Shown here: positions 1-13,200 of the stretch, in pieces
Position numbering within the stretch: position 1 is the first letter of the stretch
How the letters are laid out: each line of letters starts with the position of its first letter
Source: Blasia pusilla
Lineage: Eukaryota > Marchantiophyta > Marchantiopsida > Blasiales
NCBI GenBank assembly: GCA_050084515.1
Contig: CM114274.1
Span: 25,730,001-25,794,000, forward strand
Reading direction: 5' to 3'
DNA: 64,000 nt
Made by a program: the position numbers and the translations under genes
The notes under the pieces: generated by a model
What the model saw: the letters and a program-made list of their open reading frames with translations, nothing else
What the model was told of the DNA's origin: nothing
The model's database searches: none

Positions 1-879
1 AATCGAATATGAAGGGATCCAGAATCTGAAAATTTAGAAAATCGACACGCACAGAAATTTAAGCCGCTTAAAGATCATTACCTTGTAGTACATGCTTTCC
101 TGCTTTGAGTGATCTGATGACGAAGTCAAGCTGGAATAAGATACAAAGCACTTTGTGAATACTTATCTTTCCATGATACGTCTCCTAAAGCCTCCTAAAT
201 TGCGAGAAAAAGTCAGATTGTGTAAACTCTTAAGTATCGATTTGAAGACTCAAAGTGCTAGGCAGAGTTGAAGTGCAAAATATCTCATGTCCTAAAAGAT
301 ATCTTAAAATAGTCCTGACCTAACCTCTCCAGTTTCAACAACTTGCCTCCACCATATAGCTTCTTCCTCAAACGAGTGTCAGAATAGCTTTCATCAAAAC
401 CACAGGCACGAATGAATAAACCTGGACTTGAGCGGGAAGGACAATAGTGACTCCATGAATACTTTCATCTGCAAGGATTTCCTCCAAACCAGCATCGCCC
501 CACTTCGCTTGCACGTCAGGCGAAAAGTCTTTCACCAGTAGCGCTCCCTCGATCGCAACTTCCTGGGGTCGTCATATATATTTTCAGGCTCACGAAGAAG
601 TATTTACAAACGCTAATCTATGATTCCAGAAGAATCAAGACTATTAGCAGTCCACCAAGATGATCTTCAGAAAGTTGTTGCTGCTGAGGAGGATACTTGA
701 AAGGGAATTACTCAAGAACCTTTCAAGTCAGTGATGCTCGTGACGAGACATACCTGAGATCGACTCCACACAGCTCGTAGACTCACGGTATCAGCCAATG
801 CTCTGAAATTGGGTACATATTGCTGACATGCGAACACGCCTGCTCCCAACAAAGCCAGTCCGGGCTTCGGTTCCACCAT
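1..879 (-). CDS. Gfo/Idh/MocA-family oxidoreductase, 5' part, runs off the left edge
   Basis: Three spliced exons read on the minus strand: 879-754, 562-422 and 130-82. Exon 1 starts at an ATG (879-877) and encodes MVEPKPGLALLGAGVFA, a Rossmann NAD(P)-binding turn (GAGVFA), then RAVWSRSQ. Exon 2 encodes an acidic helix and KWGDAGLEEILAD followed by VTIVLPAQVQ. Exon 3 encodes SLKAGKHVLQ, the usual start of the EKP motif of this fold. Donors (CAG/GTATG, CAG/GTTTA, AAG/GTAATG) and acceptors (CCCCAG/GAA, TTCCAG/CTT) keep frame throughout. Plant members are soluble NAD(P)-dependent dehydrogenases of unclear substrate. The catalytic EKP lysine and the C-terminal domain lie outside the window. A possible leader acceptor (GACAG/GTATC) just upstream of the ATG suggests a spliced 5' UTR. 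Family confident; substrate unknown. Confidence 0.85.
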
Positions 880-1860
880 TGATACCTGTCAGCTAAGCAC
901 ATACCACAATTATTCACCAGAATAAGAATTTCCATGCAATAAAAAAAACTATAGCTGAGACTGCCTCGAGATATCAGAAGGCACGCAAAAGCACGACCAC
1001 GCACAACTTTACACTGGAGAAGCGACAAAAAATCCTTATGCTTTGAATCTCTAGATCAGGAGGGCACAAACAATTGAACGCTCATTCGGGAATCTAAAAG
1101 AAGGACGCAGTAGATCTCGCTGCATGTAGGAAGTACATCGTCAAACCCAGCCACTTCAAGGGAGCCAGCAGGGACACAAAAACGCGGTAGAGAAAATTCT
1201 CAAAAGATGTACATTTTAGTCTCATTTCTTAAGCATCCCTCTCTACACAAACATGGGAAAAACAGAAAGGATCCAGACCCCAATCTGATCAGAGTTTCTT
1301 GATCACTAATGTGCCTGTTCACCAGACTGTTCCTCGCATTCCGTCGCAACAATACATCAGACTTATCACATTGTGCGCCAAATAAGAGCTAGCGCTGAAT
1401 ATTTGAAAATCCTTCTTCACAAAGGTCAAAAACTCAAACTGCAGCCTCAACAGTTTTATTTCATCCACACGCATCACATCCGGAATTGACTCACCAAACT
1501 CCGTCCACAACTGCTGTAATTCGACTCGCGCACAGCCTGCCAAACAGACTCCCTTCTTTGAAATCTTTGATCGAAATTCCCGGTTACAAGCCTTCCGATC
1601 GTATGGATCTAAATCGCTTAAGACGTTGTCTCGCTGAATCACTGCAGCGCCACTTCCCTTTCCACTGACCGCTCCTTCCATCCACACATAATAACAGAGG
1701 AGGCACGAGTCCCTGACTGGGACGTGCGCGGTTCGTCGCAGTCGGCTGTTCCCGTAACGTGGACGCAGTAAACTGCAGTTCCTATTTCCGGATTTCAGTA
1801 AATTTTTATTACTCCCTTTCTCTTTAATACTATAGTAGTGTGAAGCCGGTGTCATCCACG
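880..1860 (-). other. Probable 5' leader/upstream region of the oxidoreductase gene, with an unassigned ORF
   Basis: This stretch is clearly richer in GC than the DNA beyond 1,900 and lies directly upstream of the minus-strand oxidoreductase start. A 178-codon minus ORF occupies 1,855-1,319. Its middle part, from an internal Met followed by EGAVSGKGSGAAV, looks protein-like (charged, balanced composition), while its end looks intronic. I do not recognise it. It may be a leader exon, a separate small gene, or chance. Confidence 0.3.
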
Positions 1861-1899
1861 GGAATATTAATTATGGTGAGCAATAAAAAAAGTTTTTAA

Positions 1900-3535
1900 G
1901 AGTTTTGGTTAGTGAATAGGTGAGTGAAGGGAGGGAGTGGATTAATGAAATTTCACACAAATTCAAATTTATTTTTCCGTTTTTCTTAACATGTGAAATA
2001 TTTTTTTGTTGTTAGTCTCTGTCTAGAAAGTTTTTTCTTGTTGCATGGAATAGAAATCATTTTTTTCTGCCCATATAATAAGAAGCTTTTTCTTGTTATC
2101 AAGTCGCCACATGTCAAGCATAGAGGCATTTGCAAATCAAAATGCACTCTCCATTAATAATATAGATTTTGCAAATTGTTTCCCTCTTTGCACCCATAGA
2201 AAAGAAATTTAATTGATCTTGGCGCATGGTGTCAAGAATACATCCCATGCTTTACATATTTTAAATATCTACTTGATTGTTTCATATTATTTCTATCAAG
2301 AAAAATTTAAGAAGAGTTTGATTTTGAACATAGAGTCTCATGCAAACTACTAATTGCCGCCACGATTGCCCATATTCTCTATATCTCATGCACCATATGC
2401 AAATGCATGAATGATTTTTTTTCACTATGATTATATCCCATCTGTTCTAACCATCTCTTCATTATTGACATCTACATAATTAAACGAGGATGGGATTAGA
2501 AAAATCCTCCTTCGGTGTTGATATGTGTCACATTTAAAAGAATAACTAAACTAATAGGGCCAACAATTTAACGGGCATCACAGTGGTATGGAAGTACTAG
2601 TGTATAGATCCAACTACAAAAATTCTTCTTTTTAAATGGACAAACGGACGTGTTATCAAAAGATATCATTTATCCATCACAAGCATTTTATCAAAAGAGG
2701 AAGCTAATGTCCCTTAGTTTTATAGCTAGATGTCATGGAATCCTCATAACAAACCTCCATATCAATGCCACATTTCATTTTATTTTACAAAATGAATTAG
2801 TACTCCTTTATATTCTTTTCCAACAACAAAGTATTCCTTGGATTAAATCCAAATTATCCTTTGTCTTAGCTCCTCTTATCTTAAGTTCAAATGTGACATG
2901 TATCTGGAGGCTTCACAATGCCAATTTTACATTCATGGGATGGTATCATCAAAATAACCTATCGAAAAAAGTTTTGATGTGCTTTTTATGAAAAATAACT
3001 ATTAGAAATTTGTGACGATGTAATGAAGGGATATAGGGTGGAGAAGAAATAAGACGGATATACACTAGTATCCAACATGTGAGATTTTAGGAGAGATTGC
3101 AACAACCCTTAATCATTACCACAAAAGAAGGTAATGAATATCAAAAGATATTTGACCTTTGTATTTTGATAGTTTTTCCAATTGTGGAGGCATGAAGTGT
3201 TGAACTAGAACAAGCACATATTGTTGCATCTCCTATATCCACACCAATATGAGTGGGAGTATTGCTTTCACAACTAATTAGTCCTACTATAGTTCATATT
3301 CAAGTTTCTTATAAGCCTACTTTCCAAACGTTTGATACCTTCCACGAAGATCCACACCAAATAAAATTCAAGATATTATCTACAAACTTAAAGAATTAGT
3401 GAGCCCAATTCTCAAACTATATAATGCACAAGCTTTAAAAAAAAGCTAAAGAATTCAAAAGAAGGTACAAATGTTTAACTTGAGTCTTAAGGAGAACTAA
3501 TAAGGAGTAAAAGGGAAACCATGACACAAGGAGAC
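1900..3535. other. AT-rich intergenic DNA
   Basis: Long A/T runs and no convincing coding frame. The longest open frame (2,650-2,991, +) has no recognisable domain and is biased to hydrophobic residues, as expected of AT-rich chance ORFs. Apart from the repeat at 2,468-2,540, nothing identified. Confidence 0.5.
2468..2540. repeat. Dispersed repeat, copy 1 (partner at 60,773-60,840)
   Basis: A block of about 70 bp centred on GGATGGGATTAGAAAAATCC, followed by a GTGTTGA...TGTGTCAC stretch, recurs in the same orientation near 60,773. The surroundings are AT-rich. It is probably part of an old MITE or LTR; ends were not defined. Confidence 0.5.
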
Positions 3536-3539
3536 TCAA

Positions 3540-4260
3540 GCTCTTATTGGCTCATTCATTGTGGTAATGTAACTCCAATGAACAAGCCAACAAGAATTAA
3601 AGAACCATACAATTTTGATAAGGCTTTCAATGGTCCTCAATTCATCCATTGAAACAGAGAAATTGATGAAGAACTACAATCCATGAAAATGAATGATAAT
3701 ATGGTTATAATTGTAGTTGATAAACAACTTGTAGCTGCAAATGGATATTCAAGCTTAAGTCTAATACTAACGGGAGTATCGAAAGGTACAATGTGGATTG
3801 GTGAAGAAAGATAATTCTCAAATTTATGATATTGATTATATTGAAACATTCTCGCATGTGGCTAGGACTACATCAATTTTTATAATACTTATCTTAGTTG
3901 CCCAATTTAATCTTACGATTCATCGATTAGACGTGAGAACAAGATTCTTGAATGATATATGTTTAAAGAGGAAGTATATACAAAGATGCTTGAAGGGATA
4001 AAATACTCTTACCAACTACATCAGGTGTGGAGGCAAAAACAACCATTTATAGCTAGAAGCACCTGTCAAGATTGTGGTGTCGAAGGATCAATTCTTTCTT
4101 AGTGAAGATTTATTTTAAGAGATATGTTTGAGATTCAAATATCTACATCCTTGCACAATAACACAAAATTATACTTGGCTTTCTATGTGGATGATTTATC
4201 TTGAGCTATGAAATTTTATGAAGGACTTATAGAAGAATAATTTTGGGATGATAGACTTTG
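3540..4260 (+). pseudogene. Degenerate Ty1/copia reverse transcriptase relic
   Basis: Plus-strand fragments recover the copia RT order. First comes a W..A...E pre-RT segment. Then YDIDYIETFSHVARTTSI with LAVAQFNL-like helix, HRLDVRTRFLND (family form is H..DV..AFLNG), and further on a YVDD-like box near 4,190 (FYVDDLS). Frames are broken by stops and indels, and no LTRs are recognisable. It is an old decayed insertion, not the same subfamily as the element at 18,174. Confidence 0.75.
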
Positions 4261-4269
4261 GAGGAATTC

Positions 4270-5860
4270 ATAATTTCCCATCAATGGAAGTACCTACACA
4301 CTTTACATATTTGGGATTTTCCTAAACTTATCTAACTCTATAACTCTTTTCTATATCTAGCATCTTCATAGTTGCAACCCCTACTCTAGCTTGAGTCATA
4401 TTCCTCTATCTTCCATTCATATATTAGCTTCATTTTAACCTAGGAATCTTTCTCACTCAATAGAAATTAGGTTACAAGCATGAGCATACACCTCTCAATA
4501 CTTGGAGTTCGGTTCTTTTGTGCATAAAAGGCACATTCTACTTTGTAGTTATGATAGTCCCTTACTAAGTGGATCCTCGTAACAAATTTGACCAAGTAGG
4601 AAAGAATAAAATATGGTGGACATTTCACGCATCATTATATGTTTCTAAACTATATAGATCTTGTATTCTCAAAGTGGGTTGAGATGAAGAGGATAATAGG
4701 AACTTAGTAAAAAAAAAATCTAATATTTTTTTCCCAAGTTGTGTTTTGAGCACGATTTTTTTTTTGCAAAATTATAATCATTAGATCTTAAGTGTAGTTG
4801 TTGGTTTGAATAAACTTTTGATCATTCTTCAATTTCTCTTTGAAATATTATTAGTTCATCTTACAAAAATGATTGATATGGAAAAATGGGAAGAAGGAGC
4901 ATAAGGTTATACAAGTTTGAGATTTAAAACTAAAAGAATTAGAACAAGGTTTGAGCCTATTTATCCTCGGGTTCTCTAACCCATGGTCGAGATGGCTTAA
5001 TCATGAGTTTCTCGATGGATTAAATAATAAGTTGATTATTATTCATTATCCTAACTTACAAAAGTTTATAGCACAATAGACAATCTTGTCCCCACACCTC
5101 GAGTTTTGCCAAATATTTTCTTGTTTAACTCATATGTTATCCTCCTTGAACTAACTCTATTAGAAGTGAAGCACGACTATATAAAAATAGTACGAGGATG
5201 TGGCGTAGTAATTTTCATCCATGCATTCTCTTTGTGAAACTTGGCTTAGAAATTTCCATCCACACAACTCAATAATTTCCACCAACACAGCTATTAATGT
5301 GTGAATGGTGTAGTAAATTATGATTGATAAACTTGTAACTTTTGTATAAGGAAGGAAAAACCATAATAACTTTGGGTTGGCAAAAGTTGGAAGGAAGTTA
5401 ATTTTTACAAGAATGAAAAAGTCTCGAAGTTGGTTGAGGAGAGACAATGCAAAACCTCAGATCAGAGCCATAAAAATAGAGGGTGTGAATTAAACTTTTG
5501 TCTTTCTCCACTTTAACAACCATTTCAATCTCTTTGTGCGCATGTATTTGTGTTCACCTTAGTGTAGTTGCAGTTGAGCGGCAATCGGAGATGTTAGTAA
5601 TCTTTCACAAACTAGCCTTAGACAAAAAATTGGATGAGAGTGAGGGCCTTGCTTCAAAATCTCGCTTTGGCCGACTTTAGAATTGCAACAACAAAACCAC
5701 GTGACTCCGGTCTAGTTCAAAATAGCGGATCTGCGTAGACGTGAGGGATTTCTTGATTTCTATTCAATCTGTTTAGAGGCAAAACAAAAATAAGTTTGAG
5801 TAAAATAGCAAGAAGTCTCGATGTTTTCGACACATACCGAAGGATGTGCAGATTTGGAGG
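4270..5860. other. AT-rich intergenic DNA, nothing identified
   Basis: No ORF with family resemblance on either strand and no clear repeat structure. The open frames at 5,160-5,447 (-) and 5,498-5,680 (+) look like chance. Confidence 0.45.
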
Positions 5861-5867
5861 CGATGAA

Positions 5868-5990
5868 TGTCGTATAGTAAAATCAGCCAGTGTGTAAACT
5901 CCTTCCTCGGTAAGTGTTAGATAGAGTTTTATTAGTATTAAGTAAATTAACTTAGGAAAAGGAAATCCCCATGTTTAAACCTCTTTATTC
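5868..5990 (+). repeat. Truncated solo-LTR-like fragment (same family as 31,985-32,504)
   Basis: Begins TGTCGTATAGTAAAATCAGC and matches the first ~120 bp of the 520-bp insertion inside the gypsy protease almost base for base. Similarity stops after CCTCTTTAT. Only the 5' end of the element is present, so this copy was truncated or diverges abruptly. Confidence 0.75.
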
Positions 5991-7130
5991 TTGAATGCAA
6001 TTCACAAAAGATAGGAGGGTAATGCGTTATGAGAAGAGTTGGTTGAGAACATATATTACCATGACCATTATACACATCTGAGAAAACATATGCAATTGAG
6101 GAAAAAAACATCATATCCCTTGCCTAGTGGGCAAAGTTTATAAATCAAACGAAAAACAACAAGCTAAAATGAAGAAATGGACATGAGCTATTATGTGAGG
6201 CAATCTATATAAATTGAAATTCATATACCCGTACTAATGAAAAAGAATTAATTTTGAATAGAGACATAAATGAAAAAATTTTTCACACCAAATCAACCTA
6301 TGGCTTGAAGGAGGATAGGCTAAAAGGGTAACGTTTTCTGCAAATACCTCACATGCTATTGAAAAACTTTTTGAATCCAAAAAATAATGGCCACACTTTA
6401 CAAAAGAGTTAGAAAGTCTACTAGACAAAAATTCACATCTTTAGGCCAACCTCATAAATTAAAATTAGCCATGATATCTAACATTATCTTCAATTCAGTT
6501 TTTCAAATATGAGGACAGTTAATACAAAATATGGCACAAGTCATCTTGCTATGGGAGACGACATGTACTTTGTTGTAAGTATCATAAAGTTACAACCAAT
6601 GAAGCATAGGGCACCCGGATCGTGGTTACATAAAAATTTACTCAAAGTGTACTATCTTTTAAAAAAATCCTCCCAACAAACAAAGGATAGGCCATATGGC
6701 CCCTTGCTACATCATAACATCGCTCAAACTTGTGTTAGGCATACTTATAGAGCAATCCATCTAAAAGGCTATTTTGGCCAAAAACTTCTAATAAAGACAT
6801 GCTACATTTGGGGCCATACAAATTAGAATCAAATATAAATTATTTTAGAAGATTAACTTGCTTGCTAGATATGTAAATAACTAATCCTTTCATTCAGTAT
6901 GTTTGTACCTCAATCTAAAATCTCATACTCTCTTCTTTTTCATGGAAATTCATCCATTCAAGTAAACCTCTTAGTTTTGGGAGAAAAAAATCACAATCCT
7001 TCCCCCTCATCTTTGAGAACACAATAAGTATCTTGGAAAAAAAAACATCCCCATAGTATCTTCCCTTAACCAATTCATTTCTTCCTCTTTTCCCCTTCTC
7101 CTTTCAAACCTCACTAGTAAGAATCCATGT
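5991..7130. other. AT-rich intergenic DNA, nothing identified
   Basis: No protein similarity recognised. The 6,509-6,826 (+) and 6,234-6,428 (-) open frames lack any motif. Confidence 0.45.
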
Positions 7131-7133
7131 GCC

Positions 7134-7440
7134 CAAGGTTGCACACAGACTTTTATTTGTGCGCCCTCCCCCCTTTCGTGGTTTGCCTGCAATGTAGATC
7201 CAAGCTCGGCTAGCCCGTTCCGATTCCTACAACCAATTGCCCGTTCTTGCCATCCGTTTGTAGCCTCCATTGAGCTTGTGCCTCGATCATAGAGGCCCAC
7301 ATTAAGCCCGCCACACCCACAGTGATGCGGGCCTAGCTGTTGGCCTTATGTGGGCCACGTGTAGGCTCGATGCCAACCAAGCAAGGGCTCATGGTCCACA
7401 CAACCATTCGATCCTTGCCCACCTCTCATAATCCAAACTT
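7134..7440 (+). mobile_element. GC-rich hAT-type element fragment
   Basis: Starts with CAAGGTTGCACACAGAC, nearly identical to the terminal inverted repeat of the hAT elements at 20,246 and 39,783. It continues as a GC-rich patch with GCCCG/GGGCC words inside otherwise AT-rich DNA, as in those elements. No matching right end or 8-bp target duplication was found, so it is probably truncated. Confidence 0.6.
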
Positions 7441-7449
7441 GCACACATT

Positions 7450-9640
7450 CCCACGTCTTGAGGCTGGAGGTACCAAAAAGTTATGTGCAAGGGATCCGAT
7501 GCACTGATGTGTCAAAACTTACGGATTCAAATGAATGCAATTTAAGAACTTGTAGACATATAATTTTCCTCATATTCATGTTGACTATTGTATTTTCTTA
7601 CTAAAGGATAGTATGACGTTCAATTTTGAAAAAAAAACTTTCCTTTCTTCAAATTTAAGGCTCTTTTGGCAAGTAGCCAACTACCTTTCTTTTAAAGCAA
7701 TAAAATAATAATAATTGATAAATTAAAGAAAAATTCCCATTATAAAACAAAAGACCTGAAAATTGAGAACTCTTTCCTTATTCTACTTTAATCTTTCCAT
7801 TCGATTTGAGTATAATGGAGTGTTCAAAACAAGTAGGGAGAAAGTTTCTTGAAATCGGTTACACATACTAGGTATTCATTGTCCTATGGACCAGACGAGA
7901 AAACTCCAGATGAAAGACTTTGAAAGAGTTAAAACAATGGTATAGACTCATATTGATGAAGTTTGGAGAAAATTTGATCCAAAGACATCCAATGTTTCTA
8001 ACAAATGGGAATGTACACAAGAGAAAAAATGCCACTACTATTTGAACCTATATATTGGATCTTTGAGATAGATCTACACCTTAATTAAAGAATGCATAGG
8101 AATATACCCTACTACAAGACATCAATCTAGTGGATATATAAGAGGATAAATGCTGGAATTATCCTATCACAACATAGAAGTGACAATAGAAATGTACCCA
8201 ACAATCCAATAGAAACCCATGGATTTTGATCTACTATTTAAGATCAGAGATTAGCCAATCTTCAAGCTTGATTGTAATTCACAACCTTGAGGCATGCTTA
8301 CATGATTAGACGTTATATGGAGGAACAAGGATTCTTCGGAGTGACAAATCAGGATTGCAACAACTCGAGCTCATTGGGAAATTTATGGAGGAAGAGATAA
8401 GAGATTAGGAATTTTAGGGGAAAAAATAGGCTATACATTTGATTGAGTTAGCTTTCTTAAGCGTAGAACACATCATGAGAGATGTGAAAGGAGGCTAAGG
8501 CCTATCCGTTGTTTCGCCGCACGACAATTTTTTTGTTTTTCGTATTTTGCTATAGCCCGCATATGCTTTTTGTCAATTAGGCTATTCTCCACTTCTGCTT
8601 CATATTTTAGTTTATGCTTGTTGTTGCCATGGTATTGTGTTTATAATGTTTCGCTTGTTGATGTTAATCATTTTTTTCATCATCTGAATCCTTTTAATTC
8701 ACTAAAGAATGATAATTTATGTTTTGTATTGTAGTTCGCACTCTTTGCATGATATTTGGGATAATTTTTAGTTGTGTTTGTCAAATTTTATTTCTTGATT
8801 ATTGTTCTCGTGATCATATTTATGAACATTATTTTCCCACAACATATGTCGTTCTTTCTAGAGCATCTCCCTTGTTCCCATTCAACAATTGTTGTAGTTA
8901 TGACATTACTTTGAATTCATTATGGTGAGTTGTTGTGTTTATTTAGTATCTAGTTTTATGTGGTGGGTTGATTGACCTATCACCAAATGGATTTGAATCC
9001 TTCGGGAGGATTAGTTATTTTTCTATTTCTTCTTGATAATGTGGTGAATATGAAACTTCTATAAGTTAAAAAAATTTGCATATATTTGCTTCTTTCCAAT
9101 GCAACCATAGTGATGAGATTGGTTTGAATCCTTCGTGGTAGATTGTTAATTTTCTTTTGTAGTTTGTAATTGGTATGAATATTTAGGCAATTTGGCAACA
9201 TTTTACTTCTATTTGTAAAATGGGGAATGGAGAAAAATGCATTAAAATTGAATGAAAATATTTCTTGTTCACGGCAAGAAAGTTGCTTTTCTAAAATAAT
9301 TTATAATTAAGTATAATTTTTCATATCATAAAAAACCTCCCATCTTATGTTCAACTCATATGTATGTGCCATAGTTTTCAAACCCTTTTAGCTCCTTGCT
9401 TCCATACCAACATATTACTAGTTGGCTTCTAATTCCACACAAAATGCATTTCTTACTGTTTGTAGAATTGAAAAAAAAAATTTCTTATCATCCATAGATA
9501 AAATTTTTTTCTTGTTGTCTTAGACACATGTCAACCAAAGAAGCAAATCAAGAAAACATTTTCAATAATAATAAAAGAAAATTTTATGATTTAATTACAA
9601 GAAGATCTCCGATACAACAAACACATATTAATTTATAAAT
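7450..9640. other. AT-rich intergenic DNA, nothing identified
   Basis: Low complexity A/T and T-rich stretches. Open frames at 8,719-8,928 (+) and 8,980-9,201 (-) show no family features. Possible relics of transposons cannot be told apart by eye. Confidence 0.45.
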
Positions 9641-10296
9641 AAATACAGATGAGCGTGCACTGCAGCTCTTATACGAGGGAGTCCCGCTGCGAGATGTTCT
9701 TACAAAGAGCGCCGGCACCGCATGCGAAACGGGTGCCGACGTCCGCAGACGGAAGAAACACAGACGTGAGGATCGAAGATCTGGAGCACTGCAAAGGAAT
9801 GAAGGGAGAATTGAAGCACGGGACTTGGAACTATTAACTATTGAAGAAATCTGGAGGTTGAGGGGCGAATCGGGCGATGTCCTGTGCGTGTGGACGTATG
9901 TCAATCATTGGCTAGTTGCAGACAGAGAAGAGATTGGCAGAATAAACCTGCGGCAATTCACGGACTCATGCGTGGTTTGCTGCGGCTGCGATCCTGGAAG
10001 GATGCGGTGATGGTGAAGCAAGAATGCGGAGGAGAAGCTGTGTTTTGATGGGAGAGGCGCGACGTGGCGACCGATGAAAAAATACTGGTGTTGTCAGGCG
10101 CGCACATGACGGTGGTGTGAGGAGTTCTAGTTCGTTGTGAAGTGGCGAACCCTAGTTGGGGGTGGGATTCTGAGGTTTGTGTCAATTGGATCCAGGGAAA
10201 GAGGTGCGTGCGCTGAGAGTTGTCAGTTGAAAGTGCTGTAGGCTTGTGGTGCGTCTCATTTTCTCGCGTTTAGGAGGCGTTTGAAGGACTGCAAAG
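9641..10296 (+). promoter_or_regulatory. Promoter/5' leader region of the SEC63 gene
   Basis: Base composition rises sharply from about 9,650 to the SEC63 ATG at 10,297, marking the gene island. ORFs here on both strands are short, overlapping and featureless. No TATA box or defined start site was identified; the region is assigned by position only. Confidence 0.45.
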
Positions 10297-13200
10297 ATGG
10301 CGGCTTCCGACGAGATGAGTTCGCTGTTTCCCATCTTCATTCTATCCGTGATGGGGCTTTTTACCGTGCCCTGGACAATCTATCGGATTTCCAATGTCGT
10401 GGGACAAAAAAACAAGAATTTGCACTGCCGCTGCTCCGAGTGCCTGCGATCGCCTAAAAATCAGACCTCGTTTACAAAGAAGGTGAGTCTCTGCGTGGAT
10501 CTACCTGCTCCTTCTGATACTTTCACGTCTTTCCGATAACAGAGAAGGCGTGTCAAGGGCAGAATGGACTTCTGTCAATCCGCACAGCGTGTTGTAAGAC
10601 AAGACTTTTCAGTCAATTTCTTGTGCCATCCCAGACGATTTTTCCAGGATTCCACTTTGGATATGTGCACATGTGCATGGTACGGAAAGTCAAACCGTGC
10701 GGCGATCTACATGCGAACAGAGAATTTGGTTGGTTCTGACTTCGTCGTGATGTTAGCAAGATGTGTTCGACTAGTGGGAAGATGGTTTCGGAGACGGATG
10801 ATCGGCGTTTCTTCGTCGGAATATTTTTCGCCTTTTCTTTGCAGTCATCTCGAGGCTTGTGGAGGAGATATTGCTGCCCATTGCATAATTTTGATGAGAT
10901 CGGTGACGCCAATGAGTGTGACAGCTGTAATAATGATAATTTCCGTTCCGGCTCTTACATCTTCTCGAAGAGGTGCTTTTAGCTGAACCGACCCTACGCG
11001 TGACCCTACGCGTGGAGGTTCAAGTTCATGAGATGCATGTATGTACGGAAAGGACAAGGGCTGGCGCAGTTGGAAGTGAATGTTAATAGTCTAATGTCTT
11101 TTGAATGAATGTTTGACAGGTGTTGAAATTTTTGACATTCAGCAATGTTACTCTAATAAGTGCTTGGCTGATCATCTTCGTTCTTTTCTACTTCATCAAA
11201 GTCAGCACACGTGAGGTATGGTGGTTGTTCACAACTTCATCCAATTTTTAGGTGTGGAAGCATCTGATCATATGCGTTTAGTAGTCTGGCAATCAGTATT
11301 CTCGGTAGAGTAGAGGTCTCTGGGAGATGGTGTTACAAGTGGCTCCGTGTGGTATATGCTTGTTCTACTTGTAGTCGTTTTCATGTCGTTTTCATGTCTT
11401 CGGCCTTTTGGAAAACTCTAAAATGATGTTCCTACGCAAGTTCAAAGTCAATCAGGGTTAGACAAGAAAAATGTCTTCGGAAGTAAACGAGCTAGAGTAT
11501 TATGATCTTTTTCATATGTCAGCTGAATCTCTTCTTGGTGGAGGTAGGAACTGGTCTATGCAGATTAGGGTTTCAATGTTCCAGCTTTTCCTGATGATCT
11601 TTGTTCTTGAATTGTTCAGAGCCAACCATTTGATCCCTTCCTTATTCTGGGGTTGGAAGCAACTGCAGCAGAAGCAGACATCAAGAAGGCTTATCGCAAG
11701 TTGTCAATTCTGTACCATCCTGACAAGAATCCTGACCCAGGTTTGTTCTTGGAGCTCCGTGAATTTAAAGTCAGACTTGAGGGAGTTAAGTGAGGATGTT
11801 CCACTGACTTATTTTAGGATCATGCTGGAATCCCCTTAATGTAACTTACACTGTGCTGAATGTGTTACCAGAAGCAAACAAGTATTTTGTTGACTACATA
11901 GCGAAGGCGTACCAAGCACTCACGGATCCAGTCTCTAGAGAAAATTTTGCAAAGTGGGGTCATCCAGATGGGAGACAGGTATATTGAACCTCCTCTTTGG
12001 GTTCCAGATCTTCTGCAATTTGAAAGGTCATGTTTCTGATACCTATCCTGGAAATTTTTCCAAAGAGTCAAGCATTCACTTCTCTTTCTTGTGCAGGGAA
12101 TGCAAATGGGAATAGCCCTACCAAAGTTCTTGCTGGATATTCATGGGGCTGCAGGGGGCCTGCTTCTAATAGCCATAGTTGGTGTGGGAATTCTTTGCCC
12201 ACTTATTGGTGCTGTCTGGTATTTGTCTCGGTCTTCCAAGTATACGGGAAACTATGTCATGCACCAGACTCTCTCCAGCTATTACTACTTTATGAAGCCT
12301 TCACTTGCTCCAAGGTTAGTCACTCCTCCCTCGAGTCTAGACAGTTGGAGAAGTGTCGTAGGGGTACCGGTTTTGCAGACATGCATTTTTACATCTTTCT
12401 TAAGGTTTCTCCGTTTCTTTGTAACAGTTAGGGCTGGACTTAGGTCATATCTTGATAGTTTTCCTCCTTAATTTTGTTAGAGGTGGGAAGATATACACTG
12501 CTTTTGTTCAGTTTGTTGAGGTTTATGGGAAAGGAACATTGAATTAATATTTTCAAGGTCTCATATTGGTTCTTGTTCAAGAGTTTAGGGTAAATTAACA
12601 GGGTACCAAATTCTCTATCTCTGGATTTCCAAATGACTCCATGAGTAACTGGAATTTAAGTTGTGCACAATGTCGGATGTCCTTGGAGCTTGCAGCAAGG
12701 TAATGGACGTACTCATCAAAGCAGCAGAATTTGTGGAGATTCCGGTCCGTCGAAGTGATGATCTGCAACGTCTTTTCTTGGATGTACGAAGTGAACTGAA
12801 TCTGGACCAGAAAAATCTGAAGCAAGAGCAGGCAAAGTTTTGGAAGAAGCACCCTGCCTTCATTAAGGTTGAGATCTTAATCACTTCATGATCACCACTG
12901 GTTCTTAACCTGTTCTGTGATGATGTCTAAATTGGTTAATTTTGTGTGGTTTAGATTCTAGGGATTGTAATTCATGTAGTCTCTGGATCAGAAGGTTGAG
13001 AGGGAACAAACAATTAGTTCATTGTTATATACCTAATTACCAACTTTTAGTATAGTCCTCACATGCCTTCGTGATTTGGTGTCTTGTGTGATCAGACAGA
13101 ACTGTTGTTACTGGCTCATTTGTTGAGGGAGTATGACTCGATTCCTCCAGGTTTAAAGGCTGACTTTGCTCTTGTAATGCGTGTTGTGCCACGTCTCCTA

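Noticed and set aside
9649-10010. Overlapping ORFs upstream of SEC63 on both strands
   Set aside because: GC-rich leader/promoter DNA; no domain or splice logic.
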